Source: an uncultured Lutibacter sp. (GTDB lineage: Bacteria > Bacteroidota > Bacteroidia > Flavobacteriales > Flavobacteriaceae). Taken from it: a stretch of DNA of 40,511 bases. A program made the translations under genes and the position numbers. The notes under the pieces are model-generated. The model saw nothing but the letters and a program-made list of their open reading frames with translations. It was not told the origin of the DNA and ran no database searches. Numbering within the stretch: position 1 is the first letter of the stretch; every line of letters starts with the position of its first letter. The stretch spans positions 1 to 40,511 of the forward strand of contig NZ_CALAEQ010000237.1 in NCBI RefSeq assembly GCF_937891065.1, written 5' to 3'. Shown here piece after piece: positions 23,955 to 33,000 of this stretch.

Positions 23955-25541
23955 ATGAGAAAAAATTTAATATATATAGTACTATTGTTTGGTTTTATTG
24001 GGGTTGCCCAAGAAAACCCTATTTCAATAGAAACAGATACAACAACTATAAAAATTGGAGAGCAAATTCAATTTAAAATAAAGGTTGATGAAATAAATAA
24101 TGTAGTTTTTCCAAAGTTACAATTAGATAGTTTAGGGAAAGTTGAAGTAATAGAATCTTTACCTATTGACACTTTAAAAAATAGATTAGAAAAAAAATAT
24201 TTATTAACTAGTTTTGATAGTGGACATTATGTACTTCCAAAACAACTAGTACTTATTAATAACAAGCAATTTTTTACAGATTCACTTTTGGTAAATGTTG
24301 CAACGGTAAAAGTTGATACGTTAAAGCAAAAAATGTTTCCTATTAAGTCAATAAAAAAGGAACCAAAAACCTTTGATGATTATAAATATTTATTGTGGTG
24401 GTTAATTCCAATATTAATTTTATTGGCGGTAATCTTGTATTTTATTTTCAGAAAAAAAGAGAAAAAAGAAGTGCCAAAAGTAATTATTGCTCCAATTCAG
24501 GAAGCATTACAACGCTTAAAAGAACTAGATGATAAGCAACTACCTCAACAAAATAAGGTTAAAATTTATTACTCAGAATTAACAGATATTGTAAGAACTT
24601 ATATTGAGAAAGATATTAATATTCCTGCTTTAGAATCTACCACAAATGAGTTAATTGAGACTATTAGCGATTTTAATGAATCGAGTAAATTAGGAATATC
24701 AAAAGAAATTATTCAACAGTTAAAAGAAGTGTTGCAAAGTGCAGATTTAGTGAAATTTGCTAAATCTAAACCAATTATTGACGAGATAAAAAGAGATAGA
24801 ACAGCCGTTGAAGATATTCTTAAAAATACGCAACATGCGGTTCATATAAATGATGAGAAGGTTGAAAATGATGAGTTAAATGAAGAAATTTTTATTCAAA
24901 ATAAACCGAAGAAAAATAACTTAGTAAAATATATTTTAATTTTTATTGGCGTATTTATAATAGGAATTGGTGTTGCAGGTTATTTTGGATACAGCTATAT
25001 TAAAGATAAATTTATTGGGAATACCACTTCAGAAATGATAGACAAACAATGGTATACATCTACATATGGTTATCCTTCAGTAAGTATTGAAACACCCGAA
25101 ATATTACAGGCACAATCATTAGAAATTCCTGAAAATTTAAAATCAATTATTGAAGATGTCACCACTTATAATTACGGAAGTTTAATTAGCAATTTCTATA
25201 TAGAGGTAACAACAACTAGTTTTGTTAATGAATTAGAGAATTTTGATTATGAAGCAGGTATTCAAGCGTCTTTGCAACAAATGGCTCAAAAAGCTGGAAT
25301 TAATTTCACAGATTTACAAGAAGAAATTAGATTGAATAATGGTATTGAAGGTAGAATAATTACTGCTAACTATGAGTTAAAAAATGAGGTTACACAACAA
25401 TTAAACAGCAATAAATTAACTTTATTATTTTTTGTAGACACTAAAAATATTCGTCAAATAATTATCACACAACTAGCTTCTGATGAAAATGCCGAACAAG
25501 TGAGCGAACGAATCATAAAATCAGTTTCTTTAAACCCATAA
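23955..25541 (+). CDS. BatD-like two-membrane-span protein of the Bat operon, with an extra C-terminal domain
   Basis: This 528-residue protein has a signal peptide (about 1-19), a periplasmic beta-rich domain resembling the BatD N-terminus, a membrane helix (about 147-168), a cytoplasmic part containing IYYSELTDIVRTYIEK and LESTTNELIE, which resembles DUF4381 and BatD tails, then a second helix (about 323-345) and a C-terminal domain of about 170 residues. The final domain has no family I can name. Proteins at this operon position elsewhere are often shorter and end after the first cytoplasmic part, so the second helix and extra domain look like an added module. The ATG at 23955 gives a proper signal peptide; in-frame ATGs at 23922 and 23925 directly abut the DUF58 stop. 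BatA follows 3 bp downstream. Confidence 0.75.
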   Translation: MRKNLIYIVLLFGFIGVAQENPISIETDTTTIKIGEQIQFKIKVDEINNVVFPKLQLDSLGKVEVIESLPIDTLKNRLEKKYLLTSFDSGHYVLPKQLVLINNKQFFTDSLLVNVATVKVDTLKQKMFPIKSIKKEPKTFDDYKYLLWWLIPILILLAVILYFIFRKKEKKEVPKVIIAPIQEALQRLKELDDKQLPQQNKVKIYYSELTDIVRTYIEKDINIPALESTTNELIETISDFNESSKLGISKEIIQQLKEVLQSADLVKFAKSKPIIDEIKRDRTAVEDILKNTQHAVHINDEKVENDELNEEIFIQNKPKKNNLVKYILIFIGVFIIGIGVAGYFGYSYIKDKFIGNTTSEMIDKQWYTSTYGYPSVSIETPEILQAQSLEIPENLKSIIEDVTTYNYGSLISNFYIEVTTTSFVNELENFDYEAGIQASLQQMAQKAGINFTDLQEEIRLNNGIEGRIITANYELKNEVTQQLNSNKLTLLFFVDTKNIRQIIITQLASDENAEQVSERIIKSVSLNP

Positions 25542-25544
25542 ACT

Positions 25545-26549
25545 ATGATGCAGAATTTTGAATTTTTAAATCCGCAGTTTTTATGGTTTTTAATCTTAAT
25601 TCCAATATTAGCGGTTTGGTATTTTTTAATACGCAAAAATGATAGTGCAACGTTAACTATTGCAAGTACAAAAGGGTTTGAGATAAAACCTTCATTTTTG
25701 TCTAAATTAAAACCATTACTTGCTGTTTTAAGATTATTGGCATTAACCTTATTAATTGTTGCTTTGGCACGTCCAAGAAATGTTGAAGTAAGCAAAAAAA
25801 CAAAAACAAATAAAGGAATTGATATTGTAATGGCAATAGATGTTTCGGCAAGTATGTTAGCGAGAGATTTAAAACCAAACCGTTTAGAGGCGCTAAAAGT
25901 TGTTGCAACTGATTTTGTAAATCAACGTCCAAATGACAGAATAGGTATTGTTGTGTATGCAGGTGAAAGTTTTACGCGCACACCAATTACAAGTGATAAA
26001 CGAATTATTAGAAATACAATTTCAGAAATTAAATGGGGCGATTTAGATGGTGGTACTGCCATTGGTATGGGTTTAGGATCTGCAGTAAACCGTTTAAAAG
26101 AAAGTAAAGCTAAAAGCAAGGTTATTATTTTACTAACAGACGGAGTTAATAATACCGGGTTTGTTGACCCAAAAACAGCAACTGAATTAGCTGTTGGATT
26201 AGGAATAAAAGTATACACAATTGGGTTAGGAACAAACGGAACAGCATCATTTCCGTATGCAAAAGATCCACGAACAGGAAAATTACTTTTTAGAAGTTCA
26301 CCTGTTGAAATTGACGAAAATTTACTTCGTTATATAGCAAAAGAAACCGACGGGAAATATTTTAGAGCAACAGATAACTCAAAATTAAAAGCTATTTATA
26401 ACGAAATTAATAAATTAGAAAAAACGGAAGTAGAAGAGTTTAAATATTATAATTATCAAGAAAAATATAGATTATTAGTGCTTTTAGCAGGTTTTTTAAT
26501 TTTACTTGAAATAGGATTAAAACATACAATTTTCAGAAGTTTTATTTGA
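25545..26549 (+). CDS. batA: BatA, VWA-domain membrane protein
   Basis: This 334-residue protein has membrane helices at about 8-26 and 57-76, a VWA domain at about 90-290, and a terminal helix at about 307-327. The MIDAS metal site is complete: D99-x-S-x-S103 (AIDVSASM), Thr in GGTAIG, and TDG in LLTDGVNN. The Bat operon was named for aerotolerance in Bacteroides fragilis, but its biochemical role is unclear; a membrane complex of VWA proteins served by MoxR is the usual model. It lies 3 bp after the preceding gene. A palindromic repeat separates it from batB, an unusual interruption. The start may be either of two adjacent ATGs. Confidence 0.93.
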   Translation: MMQNFEFLNPQFLWFLILIPILAVWYFLIRKNDSATLTIASTKGFEIKPSFLSKLKPLLAVLRLLALTLLIVALARPRNVEVSKKTKTNKGIDIVMAIDVSASMLARDLKPNRLEALKVVATDFVNQRPNDRIGIVVYAGESFTRTPITSDKRIIRNTISEIKWGDLDGGTAIGMGLGSAVNRLKESKAKSKVIILLTDGVNNTGFVDPKTATELAVGLGIKVYTIGLGTNGTASFPYAKDPRTGKLLFRSSPVEIDENLLRYIAKETDGKYFRATDNSKLKAIYNEINKLEKTEVEEFKYYNYQEKYRLLVLLAGFLILLEIGLKHTIFRSFI

Positions 26550-26603
26550 TGTTTGTCGAAATGTTGATTTGTTTAGTCGTGTAAAAGTTAAATTGAAATG
26601 AAA

Positions 26604-26670
26604 TGTCATTCCCGTGAAGGCAGGAATCTATTCAATGATGGTTTGGATTCCTGCCTTCGCAGGAATGACA
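26604..26670. repeat. Palindromic repeat element inside the Bat operon
   Basis: Two 25-bp arms (26604-26628 and 26646-26670) are inverted copies with two mismatches, around a 17-bp centre. Each arm is itself palindromic in part (ATTCCTGC...GCAGGAAT type). A third arm-like unit lies at 40443-40467. This resembles widespread bacterial intergenic repeats with ATTCC/GGAAT arms. It is the most G+C-rich spot nearby and would form a stable hairpin in the bat mRNA between batA and batB. Confidence 0.85.
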
Positions 26671-26720
26671 AAAATGTTAAAAATTAAAATAATAGTTAAA
26701 ATTAAAACAATAATTAAAGA

Positions 26721-27773
26721 ATGTATCAAATAGAAGAACCAACATATTTTATATACCTAGCAATTATTCCTGCAATATTTGTGTTGTTTTTATTGGTGCT
26801 TTGGTGGAAAAAAAGAATTCAAAAACAATTTGCAGATCACAACTTAATTCAAAAATTAAGTCCAGAAAAATCCACTTTTAAATCATTCTTAAAAATTACA
26901 ATGATATGTTTAGGATTGGCATTTTTAATTGTTTCATTAACAAATCCTAAAATGGGAACAAAGTTGGAAACTATTAAGCGCCAAGGTGTTGATATTGTTT
27001 TTGCTTTAGACGTTTCAAAAAGTATGTTAGCTGAAGATATTGCGCCAAGCAGGTTAGATAAAGCGAAACAAATTATTACAAAAATTATAGATAATTTAGG
27101 AAGTGATCGAGTAGGAATTATTATTTATGCAGGAAATTCATATCCTTTATTGCCAATTACAACAGATCACGCAGCAGCAAAAATGTTTTTGCAAAATGCA
27201 AATCCAGATATGGTTTCAAGTCAAGGAACTGCTATTAATGAAGCTATTGAAAAAGCAATTACTTATTATGACAATGAGGAACAAACCAATCGATTTTTAT
27301 TTATAGTTTCTGATGGTGAAGACCATGAAGATAACACCATTACTCTAGCAAAAGAAGCCCAAAAAGAAGGAATTAAAATTTATACGGTTGGTGTAGGAAC
27401 CAATGCAGGAGGTCCAATTCCAATGATAGATATTGGGGGAGGAATTAGCTATAAAAAAGATAGTAAAGGAGATGTTGTTATCACTAAAATGCAAGAAGAT
27501 GTTTTAAAAGAGATTGCATATGAAGGGAAAGGAAAATACATAAATGGTAATAAAACACAAGAAACTATTACTATTATTGAAGAAGTTTTGTTAAAAGCTG
27601 AAAAAAGTGAATTTGAATCTAAACAATTTTCAGATTACAAAGATCAATTTCAATGGTTTATAGGTTTTGGCTTGCTGTTTTTAATAATAGATGTATTATT
27701 GCTTGAAAAGAAGACAAAATGGGTTCAAAAATTAAATTTATTTAATCAATCTGGAACGCCTAAAAGGAAGTAA
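26721..27773 (+). CDS. batB: BatB, VWA-domain membrane protein
   Basis: This 350-residue paralogue of the preceding BatA has the same layout: two N-terminal membrane helices (about 10-28 and 55-73), a VWA domain (about 88-290) and a C-terminal helix (about 309-327). MIDAS residues are D97-x-S-x-S101 (ALDVSKSM), Thr in QGTAIN, and SDGEDHED. It is expected to work with BatA at the inner membrane under MoxR control. It is separated from batA by 171 bp that contain a palindromic repeat, while batC follows 3 bp later. The tail after the last helix is short and basic. Confidence 0.93.
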   Translation: MYQIEEPTYFIYLAIIPAIFVLFLLVLWWKKRIQKQFADHNLIQKLSPEKSTFKSFLKITMICLGLAFLIVSLTNPKMGTKLETIKRQGVDIVFALDVSKSMLAEDIAPSRLDKAKQIITKIIDNLGSDRVGIIIYAGNSYPLLPITTDHAAAKMFLQNANPDMVSSQGTAINEAIEKAITYYDNEEQTNRFLFIVSDGEDHEDNTITLAKEAQKEGIKIYTVGVGTNAGGPIPMIDIGGGISYKKDSKGDVVITKMQEDVLKEIAYEGKGKYINGNKTQETITIIEEVLLKAEKSEFESKQFSDYKDQFQWFIGFGLLFLIIDVLLLEKKTKWVQKLNLFNQSGTPKRK

Positions 27774-27776
27774 CAA

Positions 27777-28580
27777 ATGAAAAAACAGCTAATTATATTA
27801 TTTTTATGTTTTTCAACATTGGTTTTTTCTCAGCAAAAGAACCAAAAAGTTTTGGAACGTGAAGCAAGAGAAGATGTTAGAGAAGGAAACGAACTTTACA
27901 ATCAGTTAAAATTTAAAGAAGCTGAAATTGCGTATAAGAAAGGCTTGTCTAAAAATCCAAATTACCCAACGGCTTCCTATAATTTAGGAAATTCTATTTA
28001 TCAACAAGACAGAAATAAAGAGGCTGTAAGTCAGTTTGAATTGGTTGAAAAAACCTTCAAAGAGAAGCAGAGTAAAGCAGAAGCTTATCATAATATGGGA
28101 AACTCATTTATGAAAGAAAAGCAATATGAAAAAGCAGTTGAATCTTTTAAAAATTCAATGAGAAATAATTCAAAAGACGAAGAAACGCGCTATAATTTGG
28201 CAATGGCACAAGAATTATTAAAAAAACAAGAACAGGAAAATAAAGATAACAAAGACGATAAAAAGGATAATAAAGATAATAAGGACGATAAAAACAAAGA
28301 CCAAAAGGACAAAGAAGGAGGCGACAAGGAAAAGAAAGAAGACGAAAATAAGGATAAAGACAAAGGGGAAGAAAAGGAAGATGATAAAGGAGATCAAAAG
28401 AAGGATCAAGATAAAAAGGATGAAGAAAAGAAAGACCAACAGCCAAAACCAAATCAATTGTCTCCTGAGCAAATAAAACAGTTATTAGAGGCAATGAATA
28501 ACGAAGAAAATAAAACACAGAAAAAGCTAAATGCAGAAAAGGCAAAAGGCAAAAAAATCAAACAAGAAAAAGACTGGTAG
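27777..28580 (+). CDS. batC: BatC, TPR protein with a charged tail
   Basis: This 267-residue exported protein has a signal peptide (about 1-19, ending VFSQQ), TPR repeats (about 35-150; YPTASYNLGNSIYQQDRNKE and AYHNMGNSFMKEKQYEKAVE) and then a low-complexity Lys/Asp/Glu tail (about 150-222) ending in a short ordered helix, LSPEQIKQLLEAMNN. The order and neighbours match BatC of Bacteroidota. The tail lacks hydrophobic residues and is likely disordered; the terminal helix could be a docking element for another Bat protein (inference). The A-rich DNA of the tail gives long meaningless frames on the other strand. batD begins 3 bp after the stop. Confidence 0.9.
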   Translation: MKKQLIILFLCFSTLVFSQQKNQKVLEREAREDVREGNELYNQLKFKEAEIAYKKGLSKNPNYPTASYNLGNSIYQQDRNKEAVSQFELVEKTFKEKQSKAEAYHNMGNSFMKEKQYEKAVESFKNSMRNNSKDEETRYNLAMAQELLKKQEQENKDNKDDKKDNKDNKDDKNKDQKDKEGGDKEKKEDENKDKDKGEEKEDDKGDQKKDQDKKDEEKKDQQPKPNQLSPEQIKQLLEAMNNEENKTQKKLNAEKAKGKKIKQEKDW

Positions 28581-28583
28581 AAG

Positions 28584-30350
28584 ATGAAAATGATCAAGTT
28601 TTACATACTAACTATTTTAGTGTTATTTACACATGTTATTTTTGCTCAAGTTGAGTTTAAAACTGCTGTAAGTAAAAGTAAGCTAGGAGTAAATCAGCGT
28701 TTTAGAATTGAATTTACCGTAAATAAACAAGGAGCTGATAATTTTAAACCACCGTCATTTGTTAATTTTAAAGTTGTTGGTGGGCCAAGTTCTTCTGTTA
28801 ACCAATCTTGGATTAATGGGAAAGCAAGTTATTCTCAAGCCTATATTTATATTATAGAACCTAAAGAAATAGGTGAATTTACAATTGAATCAGCAACTAT
28901 TGAATATAAAGATGAACTTATAAATTCAAATGCTGTTAAAATAACAGTTACTGAAGAAGTAGAAATACCTAAAGATCCTAATAATCCAGATTATATTGCG
29001 CAGCAAAGCATTCATTTAGTAGCTGAAGTTTCAAAATTGAATCCGTATGTTGGAGAAGGTATTTATGTAGTTTACAAATTGTATGTAAGTGAAAATATAA
29101 ATCTTTACGGCTCTCAAATTAGTGAAACACCACAATATAAAGGTTTTTGGAATCAAGATATTGAAGTAAAACAAGTGAATTTTAAAAGTGGACAGTTCAA
29201 TGGCGAAAATTATAAGTATGTTATTCTTAAAAAAGCTATTTTAATTCCACAGCGTTCAGGAAAATTAGTTATTGAACCTATTGAAATGAATTTTTCGGTA
29301 GGAATACCTACAGGAAGAGGCGATTTTTTTGGAAATATGATTACTCGGAATATCAATTATTCAACCAAATCTGCAGCAAAAGATGTGAATGTAAAAGCAT
29401 TACCAGAAGAAGGGAAACCTATAGATTTTTCGGGAGCAGTTGGTGAATTTGATTTTATAGTTTTAGCTGATAAAAATATACTGAAAGCTAATGAAGCAGC
29501 ACAAATTAATGTTGAAGTTTCAGGAAGTGGTAATTTAAAATTATTTGAAATTCCTAAAATAACAACTCCTGCTGAATTGGAAGTGTATACTCCTGAACAT
29601 AAAGAGGAAGTTGCAACTTCGTTAGCAGGTTTACGAGGAAGTATTTCAGATGCTTATACAGTAGTGCCACAATTTAAAGGAAAATATAAAATTCCGGAGG
29701 TTGCATTCTCTTATTTTAGTATAAAAGAACGAAAATATAAAACCATAACTTCTGAAGCTATTATAGTAAATGTTACTGAAGGAAAAGAATTGCCATCAGC
29801 TATAAATAATAGTAATAATACAGGAAAAAAACAAGTAGTTTCTAATGATAATAATTTTAGGTTTATAACCTTAAACACTACTTTTGAACCTGTTGTTGAA
29901 GAAGAATTCTTTAAATCTACATTATTTTATTTGTTGTTATTATTGCCATTTTTAGCAATCCCAATAGGAATTTTTATTGGTAAGAAACGCGCAAAACGAG
30001 CGGGTGATACATTTGGTAATAAAATTAGAAAAGCTGATAAATTAGCGCGTAAATACTTGTCTCAAGCTAATAAACAATTAGGAAACCAAGAAGCATTTTA
30101 TATCGCTTTAGAAAAAGCATTGCATAATTTTTTAAAGGCAAAACTTCATATTGAAACATCAGATATTTCTCAAGAAAAAATAGCTGAAATTTTAAAAGGT
30201 AAAAGTGTTGAAGTTGCAACAATTGAAGAGTTTATTTCAGTATTAAATAATTGTGATTTTGCACGTTACACACCTACAACTAGCGTAATGATGAAACAAG
30301 ATTTTGAAAAAGCTAAGAATGTAATAACTAAAATTGATAAGTATTTGTAA
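28584..30350 (+). CDS. batD: BatD, aerotolerance-related membrane protein
   Basis: This 588-residue protein has a signal peptide (about 1-22, ending FAQ), a large beta-rich periplasmic region (about 23-440) of the BatD/oxygen-tolerance family (VNQRFRIEFTVN; YVGEGIYVVYKLYVS; VEVSGSGNLK), one membrane helix (about 445-467) and a helical cytoplasmic tail. The tail (YIALEKALHNFLKAKL and the following ISVLNNCDFARYTP) is typical of the family. It probably holds the periplasmic part of the Bat complex. The gene is packed between batC (3 bp) and batE (1 bp), so translation is likely coupled. The protein at 23955-25541 is a shorter relative in overall layout. Confidence 0.92.
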   Translation: MKMIKFYILTILVLFTHVIFAQVEFKTAVSKSKLGVNQRFRIEFTVNKQGADNFKPPSFVNFKVVGGPSSSVNQSWINGKASYSQAYIYIIEPKEIGEFTIESATIEYKDELINSNAVKITVTEEVEIPKDPNNPDYIAQQSIHLVAEVSKLNPYVGEGIYVVYKLYVSENINLYGSQISETPQYKGFWNQDIEVKQVNFKSGQFNGENYKYVILKKAILIPQRSGKLVIEPIEMNFSVGIPTGRGDFFGNMITRNINYSTKSAAKDVNVKALPEEGKPIDFSGAVGEFDFIVLADKNILKANEAAQINVEVSGSGNLKLFEIPKITTPAELEVYTPEHKEEVATSLAGLRGSISDAYTVVPQFKGKYKIPEVAFSYFSIKERKYKTITSEAIIVNVTEGKELPSAINNSNNTGKKQVVSNDNNFRFITLNTTFEPVVEEEFFKSTLFYLLLLLPFLAIPIGIFIGKKRAKRAGDTFGNKIRKADKLARKYLSQANKQLGNQEAFYIALEKALHNFLKAKLHIETSDISQEKIAEILKGKSVEVATIEEFISVLNNCDFARYTPTTSVMMKQDFEKAKNVITKIDKYL

Positions 30351-30351
30351 T

Positions 30352-31104
30352 ATGAAACAACTATTTTTTAGCATAGCACTACTTTTTAGTTTGATGGTAT
30401 TTTCTCAAACTTCAGATGAATTATTTTCAAAAGGAAATAATTTATATCAAAACGGAAAATATTCTGAAGCAATTGAAATGTATTCATCAATTGAAAAACA
30501 AGGATTGATATCAGATGATTTATTTTTTAATTTAGGAAATTGTTATTACAAACTTAATAAAGTTGCTCCATCAATATATTATTATGAAAAGGCATTAAAA
30601 ATAAACCCAATACACGAAGATGCTTCTTTTAACTTAGCTTTTGCAAAGCGAATGACTATTGATGTAATTCAAGATTTACCTCAAACCTTTTTACAACGTT
30701 TTTCTTCAACAGTAATTCAAAAATTACCGTTTGATACTTGGGCAATTATTGCAATTTTAGCATCGTTTTTAGCTTCAATATTATTTTTATTATATCATTT
30801 CTCATATTCCTCTAAAAAGAAGTTATTTTATTTTAACACTTCCATATTTGCATTATTTGTACTGTTGATAACTACTTTTTTCGCATTTCAAAATTACGAT
30901 ACTGTTCAAAAAAATAGGACAGCTATTATTTTTGTAGATAAAGTTGAAATAAAAAATGCTCCTTCAACTAGTAGTGAAGCAGTTTTCGAACTTCATGAAG
31001 GAACTAAAGTGGTTATTTTAGACGAGCTTGATCTTTGGAAAAAAATTAAAATAGCGGATGGTAAAATTGGCTGGATTTATGCTGATGATTTAAAAGAAAT
31101 TTAA
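30352..31104 (+). CDS. batE: BatE, TPR and SH3 domain membrane protein
   Basis: This 250-residue last gene of the Bat operon encodes a signal peptide (about 1-18, ending FSQ), TPR-like helices (about 22-95; SEAIEMYSSIEKQGL and NLGNCYYKLNKVAPSIYYYE), two membrane helices (about 128-148 and 158-180) and a C-terminal bacterial SH3 domain (about 197-250; NAPSTSSEAVFELHEGTKV, GKIGWIYADDL). This is the standard BatE layout. The ATG at 30352 lies 1 bp after the batD stop; an upstream in-frame ATT start inside batD is not credible. The SH3 domain lies beyond the second helix and should face the periplasm, where it could bind peptidoglycan. Confidence 0.9.
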   Translation: MKQLFFSIALLFSLMVFSQTSDELFSKGNNLYQNGKYSEAIEMYSSIEKQGLISDDLFFNLGNCYYKLNKVAPSIYYYEKALKINPIHEDASFNLAFAKRMTIDVIQDLPQTFLQRFSSTVIQKLPFDTWAIIAILASFLASILFLLYHFSYSSKKKLFYFNTSIFALFVLLITTFFAFQNYDTVQKNRTAIIFVDKVEIKNAPSTSSEAVFELHEGTKVVILDELDLWKKIKIADGKIGWIYADDLKEI

Positions 31105-31236
31105 CTATTTCTTTAAACCAAGAGCTTTACATTTTTTTATAATCCTTAATGATTGGTAACGAAATCAAGAATTTTAATATAGTTTATTTAAGGTTTTAAT
31201 CCTTAGTAGAAGTTCATAAAAAAATGATTTCATTAA

Positions 31237-32355
31237 TTACTCAAATAAGGATACTACTTTTTCTTTTAATGCTATTCCATGAATATTTATGGCAACTATT
31301 TTACCTGTTGAGTCAATTAAAAAATTTGTTGGTAAAGAAGTAATGCCGTATTCAATTGAAACTGGCGTATCAAACCCTTCAACAGTTGAAACTTCAGGCC
31401 AAACTCTATTATCTTGTTTTAAAGCGTTTAACCAACGTTCCTTTTTAGAGTCTAGTGATATTCCATAAATTTCAAATCCTTTAGAATGATAAGCGCTATA
31501 TAATTCGTTTAAAAGTACACTTTCAGTTCGGCAAGGAGGGCACCAACTTGCCCAAAAATCAATTAAAGTGAATTTTCCTTTAATTGTACTTAATGAGACT
31601 AGATTATTTTCTTTATTAGGTATTTCAATGTTTGAAATGACTCCTCCTACACTTGTTTTTTTAATTAATTGAAGTTTATTTTTAAGTTTTTGAGTAATTT
31701 CTAAAGTTGGATATTTTTCTTCAAAGGATGAAACTAAATTTTGTAAAAAAGGTAAATTTTCACCACCATTCCACCGTAAAGAACTATGGTAAATAGCAAT
31801 TGAAGTTCCCATATTATTTTTTACAAATACGATTAATTCATTTAAATGCTCTTTATAACTTTCAACTTCAAGTGATCTTAAATTTGCTATTTCAGTTTCG
31901 TCAGCGCCAACTTTAATGAGTTCTTTAATTTTTTTTCTAACAGAATTAACCAATCTGTTTAGAGACGCTTTTCTAAAAGTTTCATAATCATTTAATAGTT
32001 GTGTATCAGTGGAACCTTTAACTTCAAAATCTTCAATAGTATTTCCATTAATTATAATATTCTGACCTTTATCAATGGCAAGTTGAATGATTTTTGTATC
32101 AAAAGTTAAAGTATAAATGTTAGGTTCTAAAAAATAAACAGAGTTAAATTCCCCGTTTTTATTAACCATTAAAGTATCAATTATAGTAGTCGTTTTCTTT
32201 TGAAGATCTTCAACTTTTGAAAGTATTAAATAGTTGCTGTTTAAATTAGTTATATTTCCAGAAATACTAAAAGAATTTGAGTCTTTTGGATTGCAACTAA
32301 CAAAAAATAATATTGATAAAGCTAAAAAGAATGTTAATTGACTTTTATGCGGCAT
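31237..32355 (-). CDS. TlpA-type thioredoxin-fold lipoprotein with DUF4369-like N-terminus
   Basis: This 372-residue exported lipoprotein has a lipobox FVSC with Cys21, a DUF4369-like domain (about 28-125), a helical linker (about 130-225) and a TlpA thioredoxin domain (about 235-372). Its redox motif is intact, W-C272-P-P-C275 (DFWASWCPPCRTE), with the cis-Pro in ITSLPTNFLID. Such proteins reduce or oxidise periplasmic disulfides and can be recharged by DsbD. It is convergent with batE, and only 132 bp separate the stops. It is upstream-adjacent to cvpA on the same strand (65 bp). Its layout is the same as the cysteine-less paralogue at 15800-16807, which makes a useful comparison. Confidence 0.9.
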   Translation of the reverse strand: MPHKSQLTFFLALSILFFVSCNPKDSNSFSISGNITNLNSNYLILSKVEDLQKKTTTIIDTLMVNKNGEFNSVYFLEPNIYTLTFDTKIIQLAIDKGQNIIINGNTIEDFEVKGSTDTQLLNDYETFRKASLNRLVNSVRKKIKELIKVGADETEIANLRSLEVESYKEHLNELIVFVKNNMGTSIAIYHSSLRWNGGENLPFLQNLVSSFEEKYPTLEITQKLKNKLQLIKKTSVGGVISNIEIPNKENNLVSLSTIKGKFTLIDFWASWCPPCRTESVLLNELYSAYHSKGFEIYGISLDSKKERWLNALKQDNRVWPEVSTVEGFDTPVSIEYGITSLPTNFLIDSTGKIVAINIHGIALKEKVVSLFE

Positions 32356-32420
32356 ACTAAAAATTGTTTTATTCTTCGACGTTGAACATTAATATTCCTA
32401 ACACAAAAAAGAAAATAATA

Positions 32421-32936
32421 TTAGTTAATAATCGTTTTTTCTGTTTCTTCTTCAACAACTTTTAAAAAGTTAGGGAATAACATTGGTGCTAAATTTTTAA
32501 CAGGTTCATATAAAATAGAAACCTCTTTTTGTTCAGAAGAAATAAAAGGAATGCTATTGTTTAGTTTTGTAAATATTAATAAAACAACACTTAAAATAAG
32601 ACCAATTTTAAGCGCGCCAAAAACGCCACCGAATAATTTATTAACCAAGCCTAAAGACGCAAAATCAGCAATTTTTGTAAATAATTTACCTAATAAACCA
32701 ATAGCTAAAACAATAATTGCAAAAGTAATTGCAAAAGAAATTATTGTAATATAGCGTTCTTCCCAGGAAACATATTCACTTAAAAAATTGCTAACAAAAT
32801 AGGAGAAATGAATGGCGCCATAAACACCTGCAATTAAAGCAACTAATGACGCTACTTCAACAAATAAACCTTTAAACAAACCTCTAATAAATCCAAATAA
32901 TAAAAGTGCCGAAATTATAATATCAAAAGTATTCAT
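32421..32936 (-). CDS. CvpA-family membrane protein
   Basis: This 171-residue protein has about four membrane helices and the CvpA opening (NTFDIIISALLLFGFIRGLF followed by GLFVEVASLVALIAGVYGA). The internal NKLFGGVFGALKIGLIL segment is also typical. CvpA is linked to colicin V production, bile resistance and envelope stability in other bacteria; its molecular activity is not settled. The ATG at 32936 is chosen because MNTFDII is the usual N-terminus; an upstream ATG at 32960 adds a non-hydrophobic MYIYKNSY extension. It is divergent from the gene at 33001, with overlapping promoter regions in 64 bp. Confidence 0.88.
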   Translation of the reverse strand: MNTFDIIISALLLFGFIRGLFKGLFVEVASLVALIAGVYGAIHFSYFVSNFLSEYVSWEERYITIISFAITFAIIVLAIGLLGKLFTKIADFASLGLVNKLFGGVFGALKIGLILSVVLLIFTKLNNSIPFISSEQKEVSILYEPVKNLAPMLFPNFLKVVEEETEKTIIN

Positions 32937-32946
32937 ATACGAGTTT

Positions 32947-32979
32947 TTGTAAATATACATGAATCGATTTGTATATTTG
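32947..32979 (+). promoter_or_regulatory. Promoter of the gene at 33001
   Basis: TTG at 32947-32949 and TATATTTG at 32972-32979 are separated by 22 bp, within the 17-23 bp range of Bacteroidota promoters. The ATG follows 21 bp later. The same 64-bp gap should hold the divergent cvpA promoter. Confidence 0.65.
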
Positions 32980-33000
32980 CATACTAACTAGAAATTTGAA

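Noticed and set aside
28261-28440. Repetitive A/G-rich tract in batC considered as a CRISPR or tandem repeat array
   Set aside because: Units are irregular, stay in frame and encode a charged tail; there are no spacers.
28147-28545. Long minus-strand frames opposite the end of batC
   Set aside because: They are the complement of a repetitive Lys/Asp/Glu-coding tract and give Leu/Phe-rich nonsense that mimics membrane helices.
31105-31236. Dyad TAAGG-TTTTAAT-CCTTA between batE and the TlpA gene, considered as a terminator
   Set aside because: Stem of only 5 bp and no T tract; not convincing.
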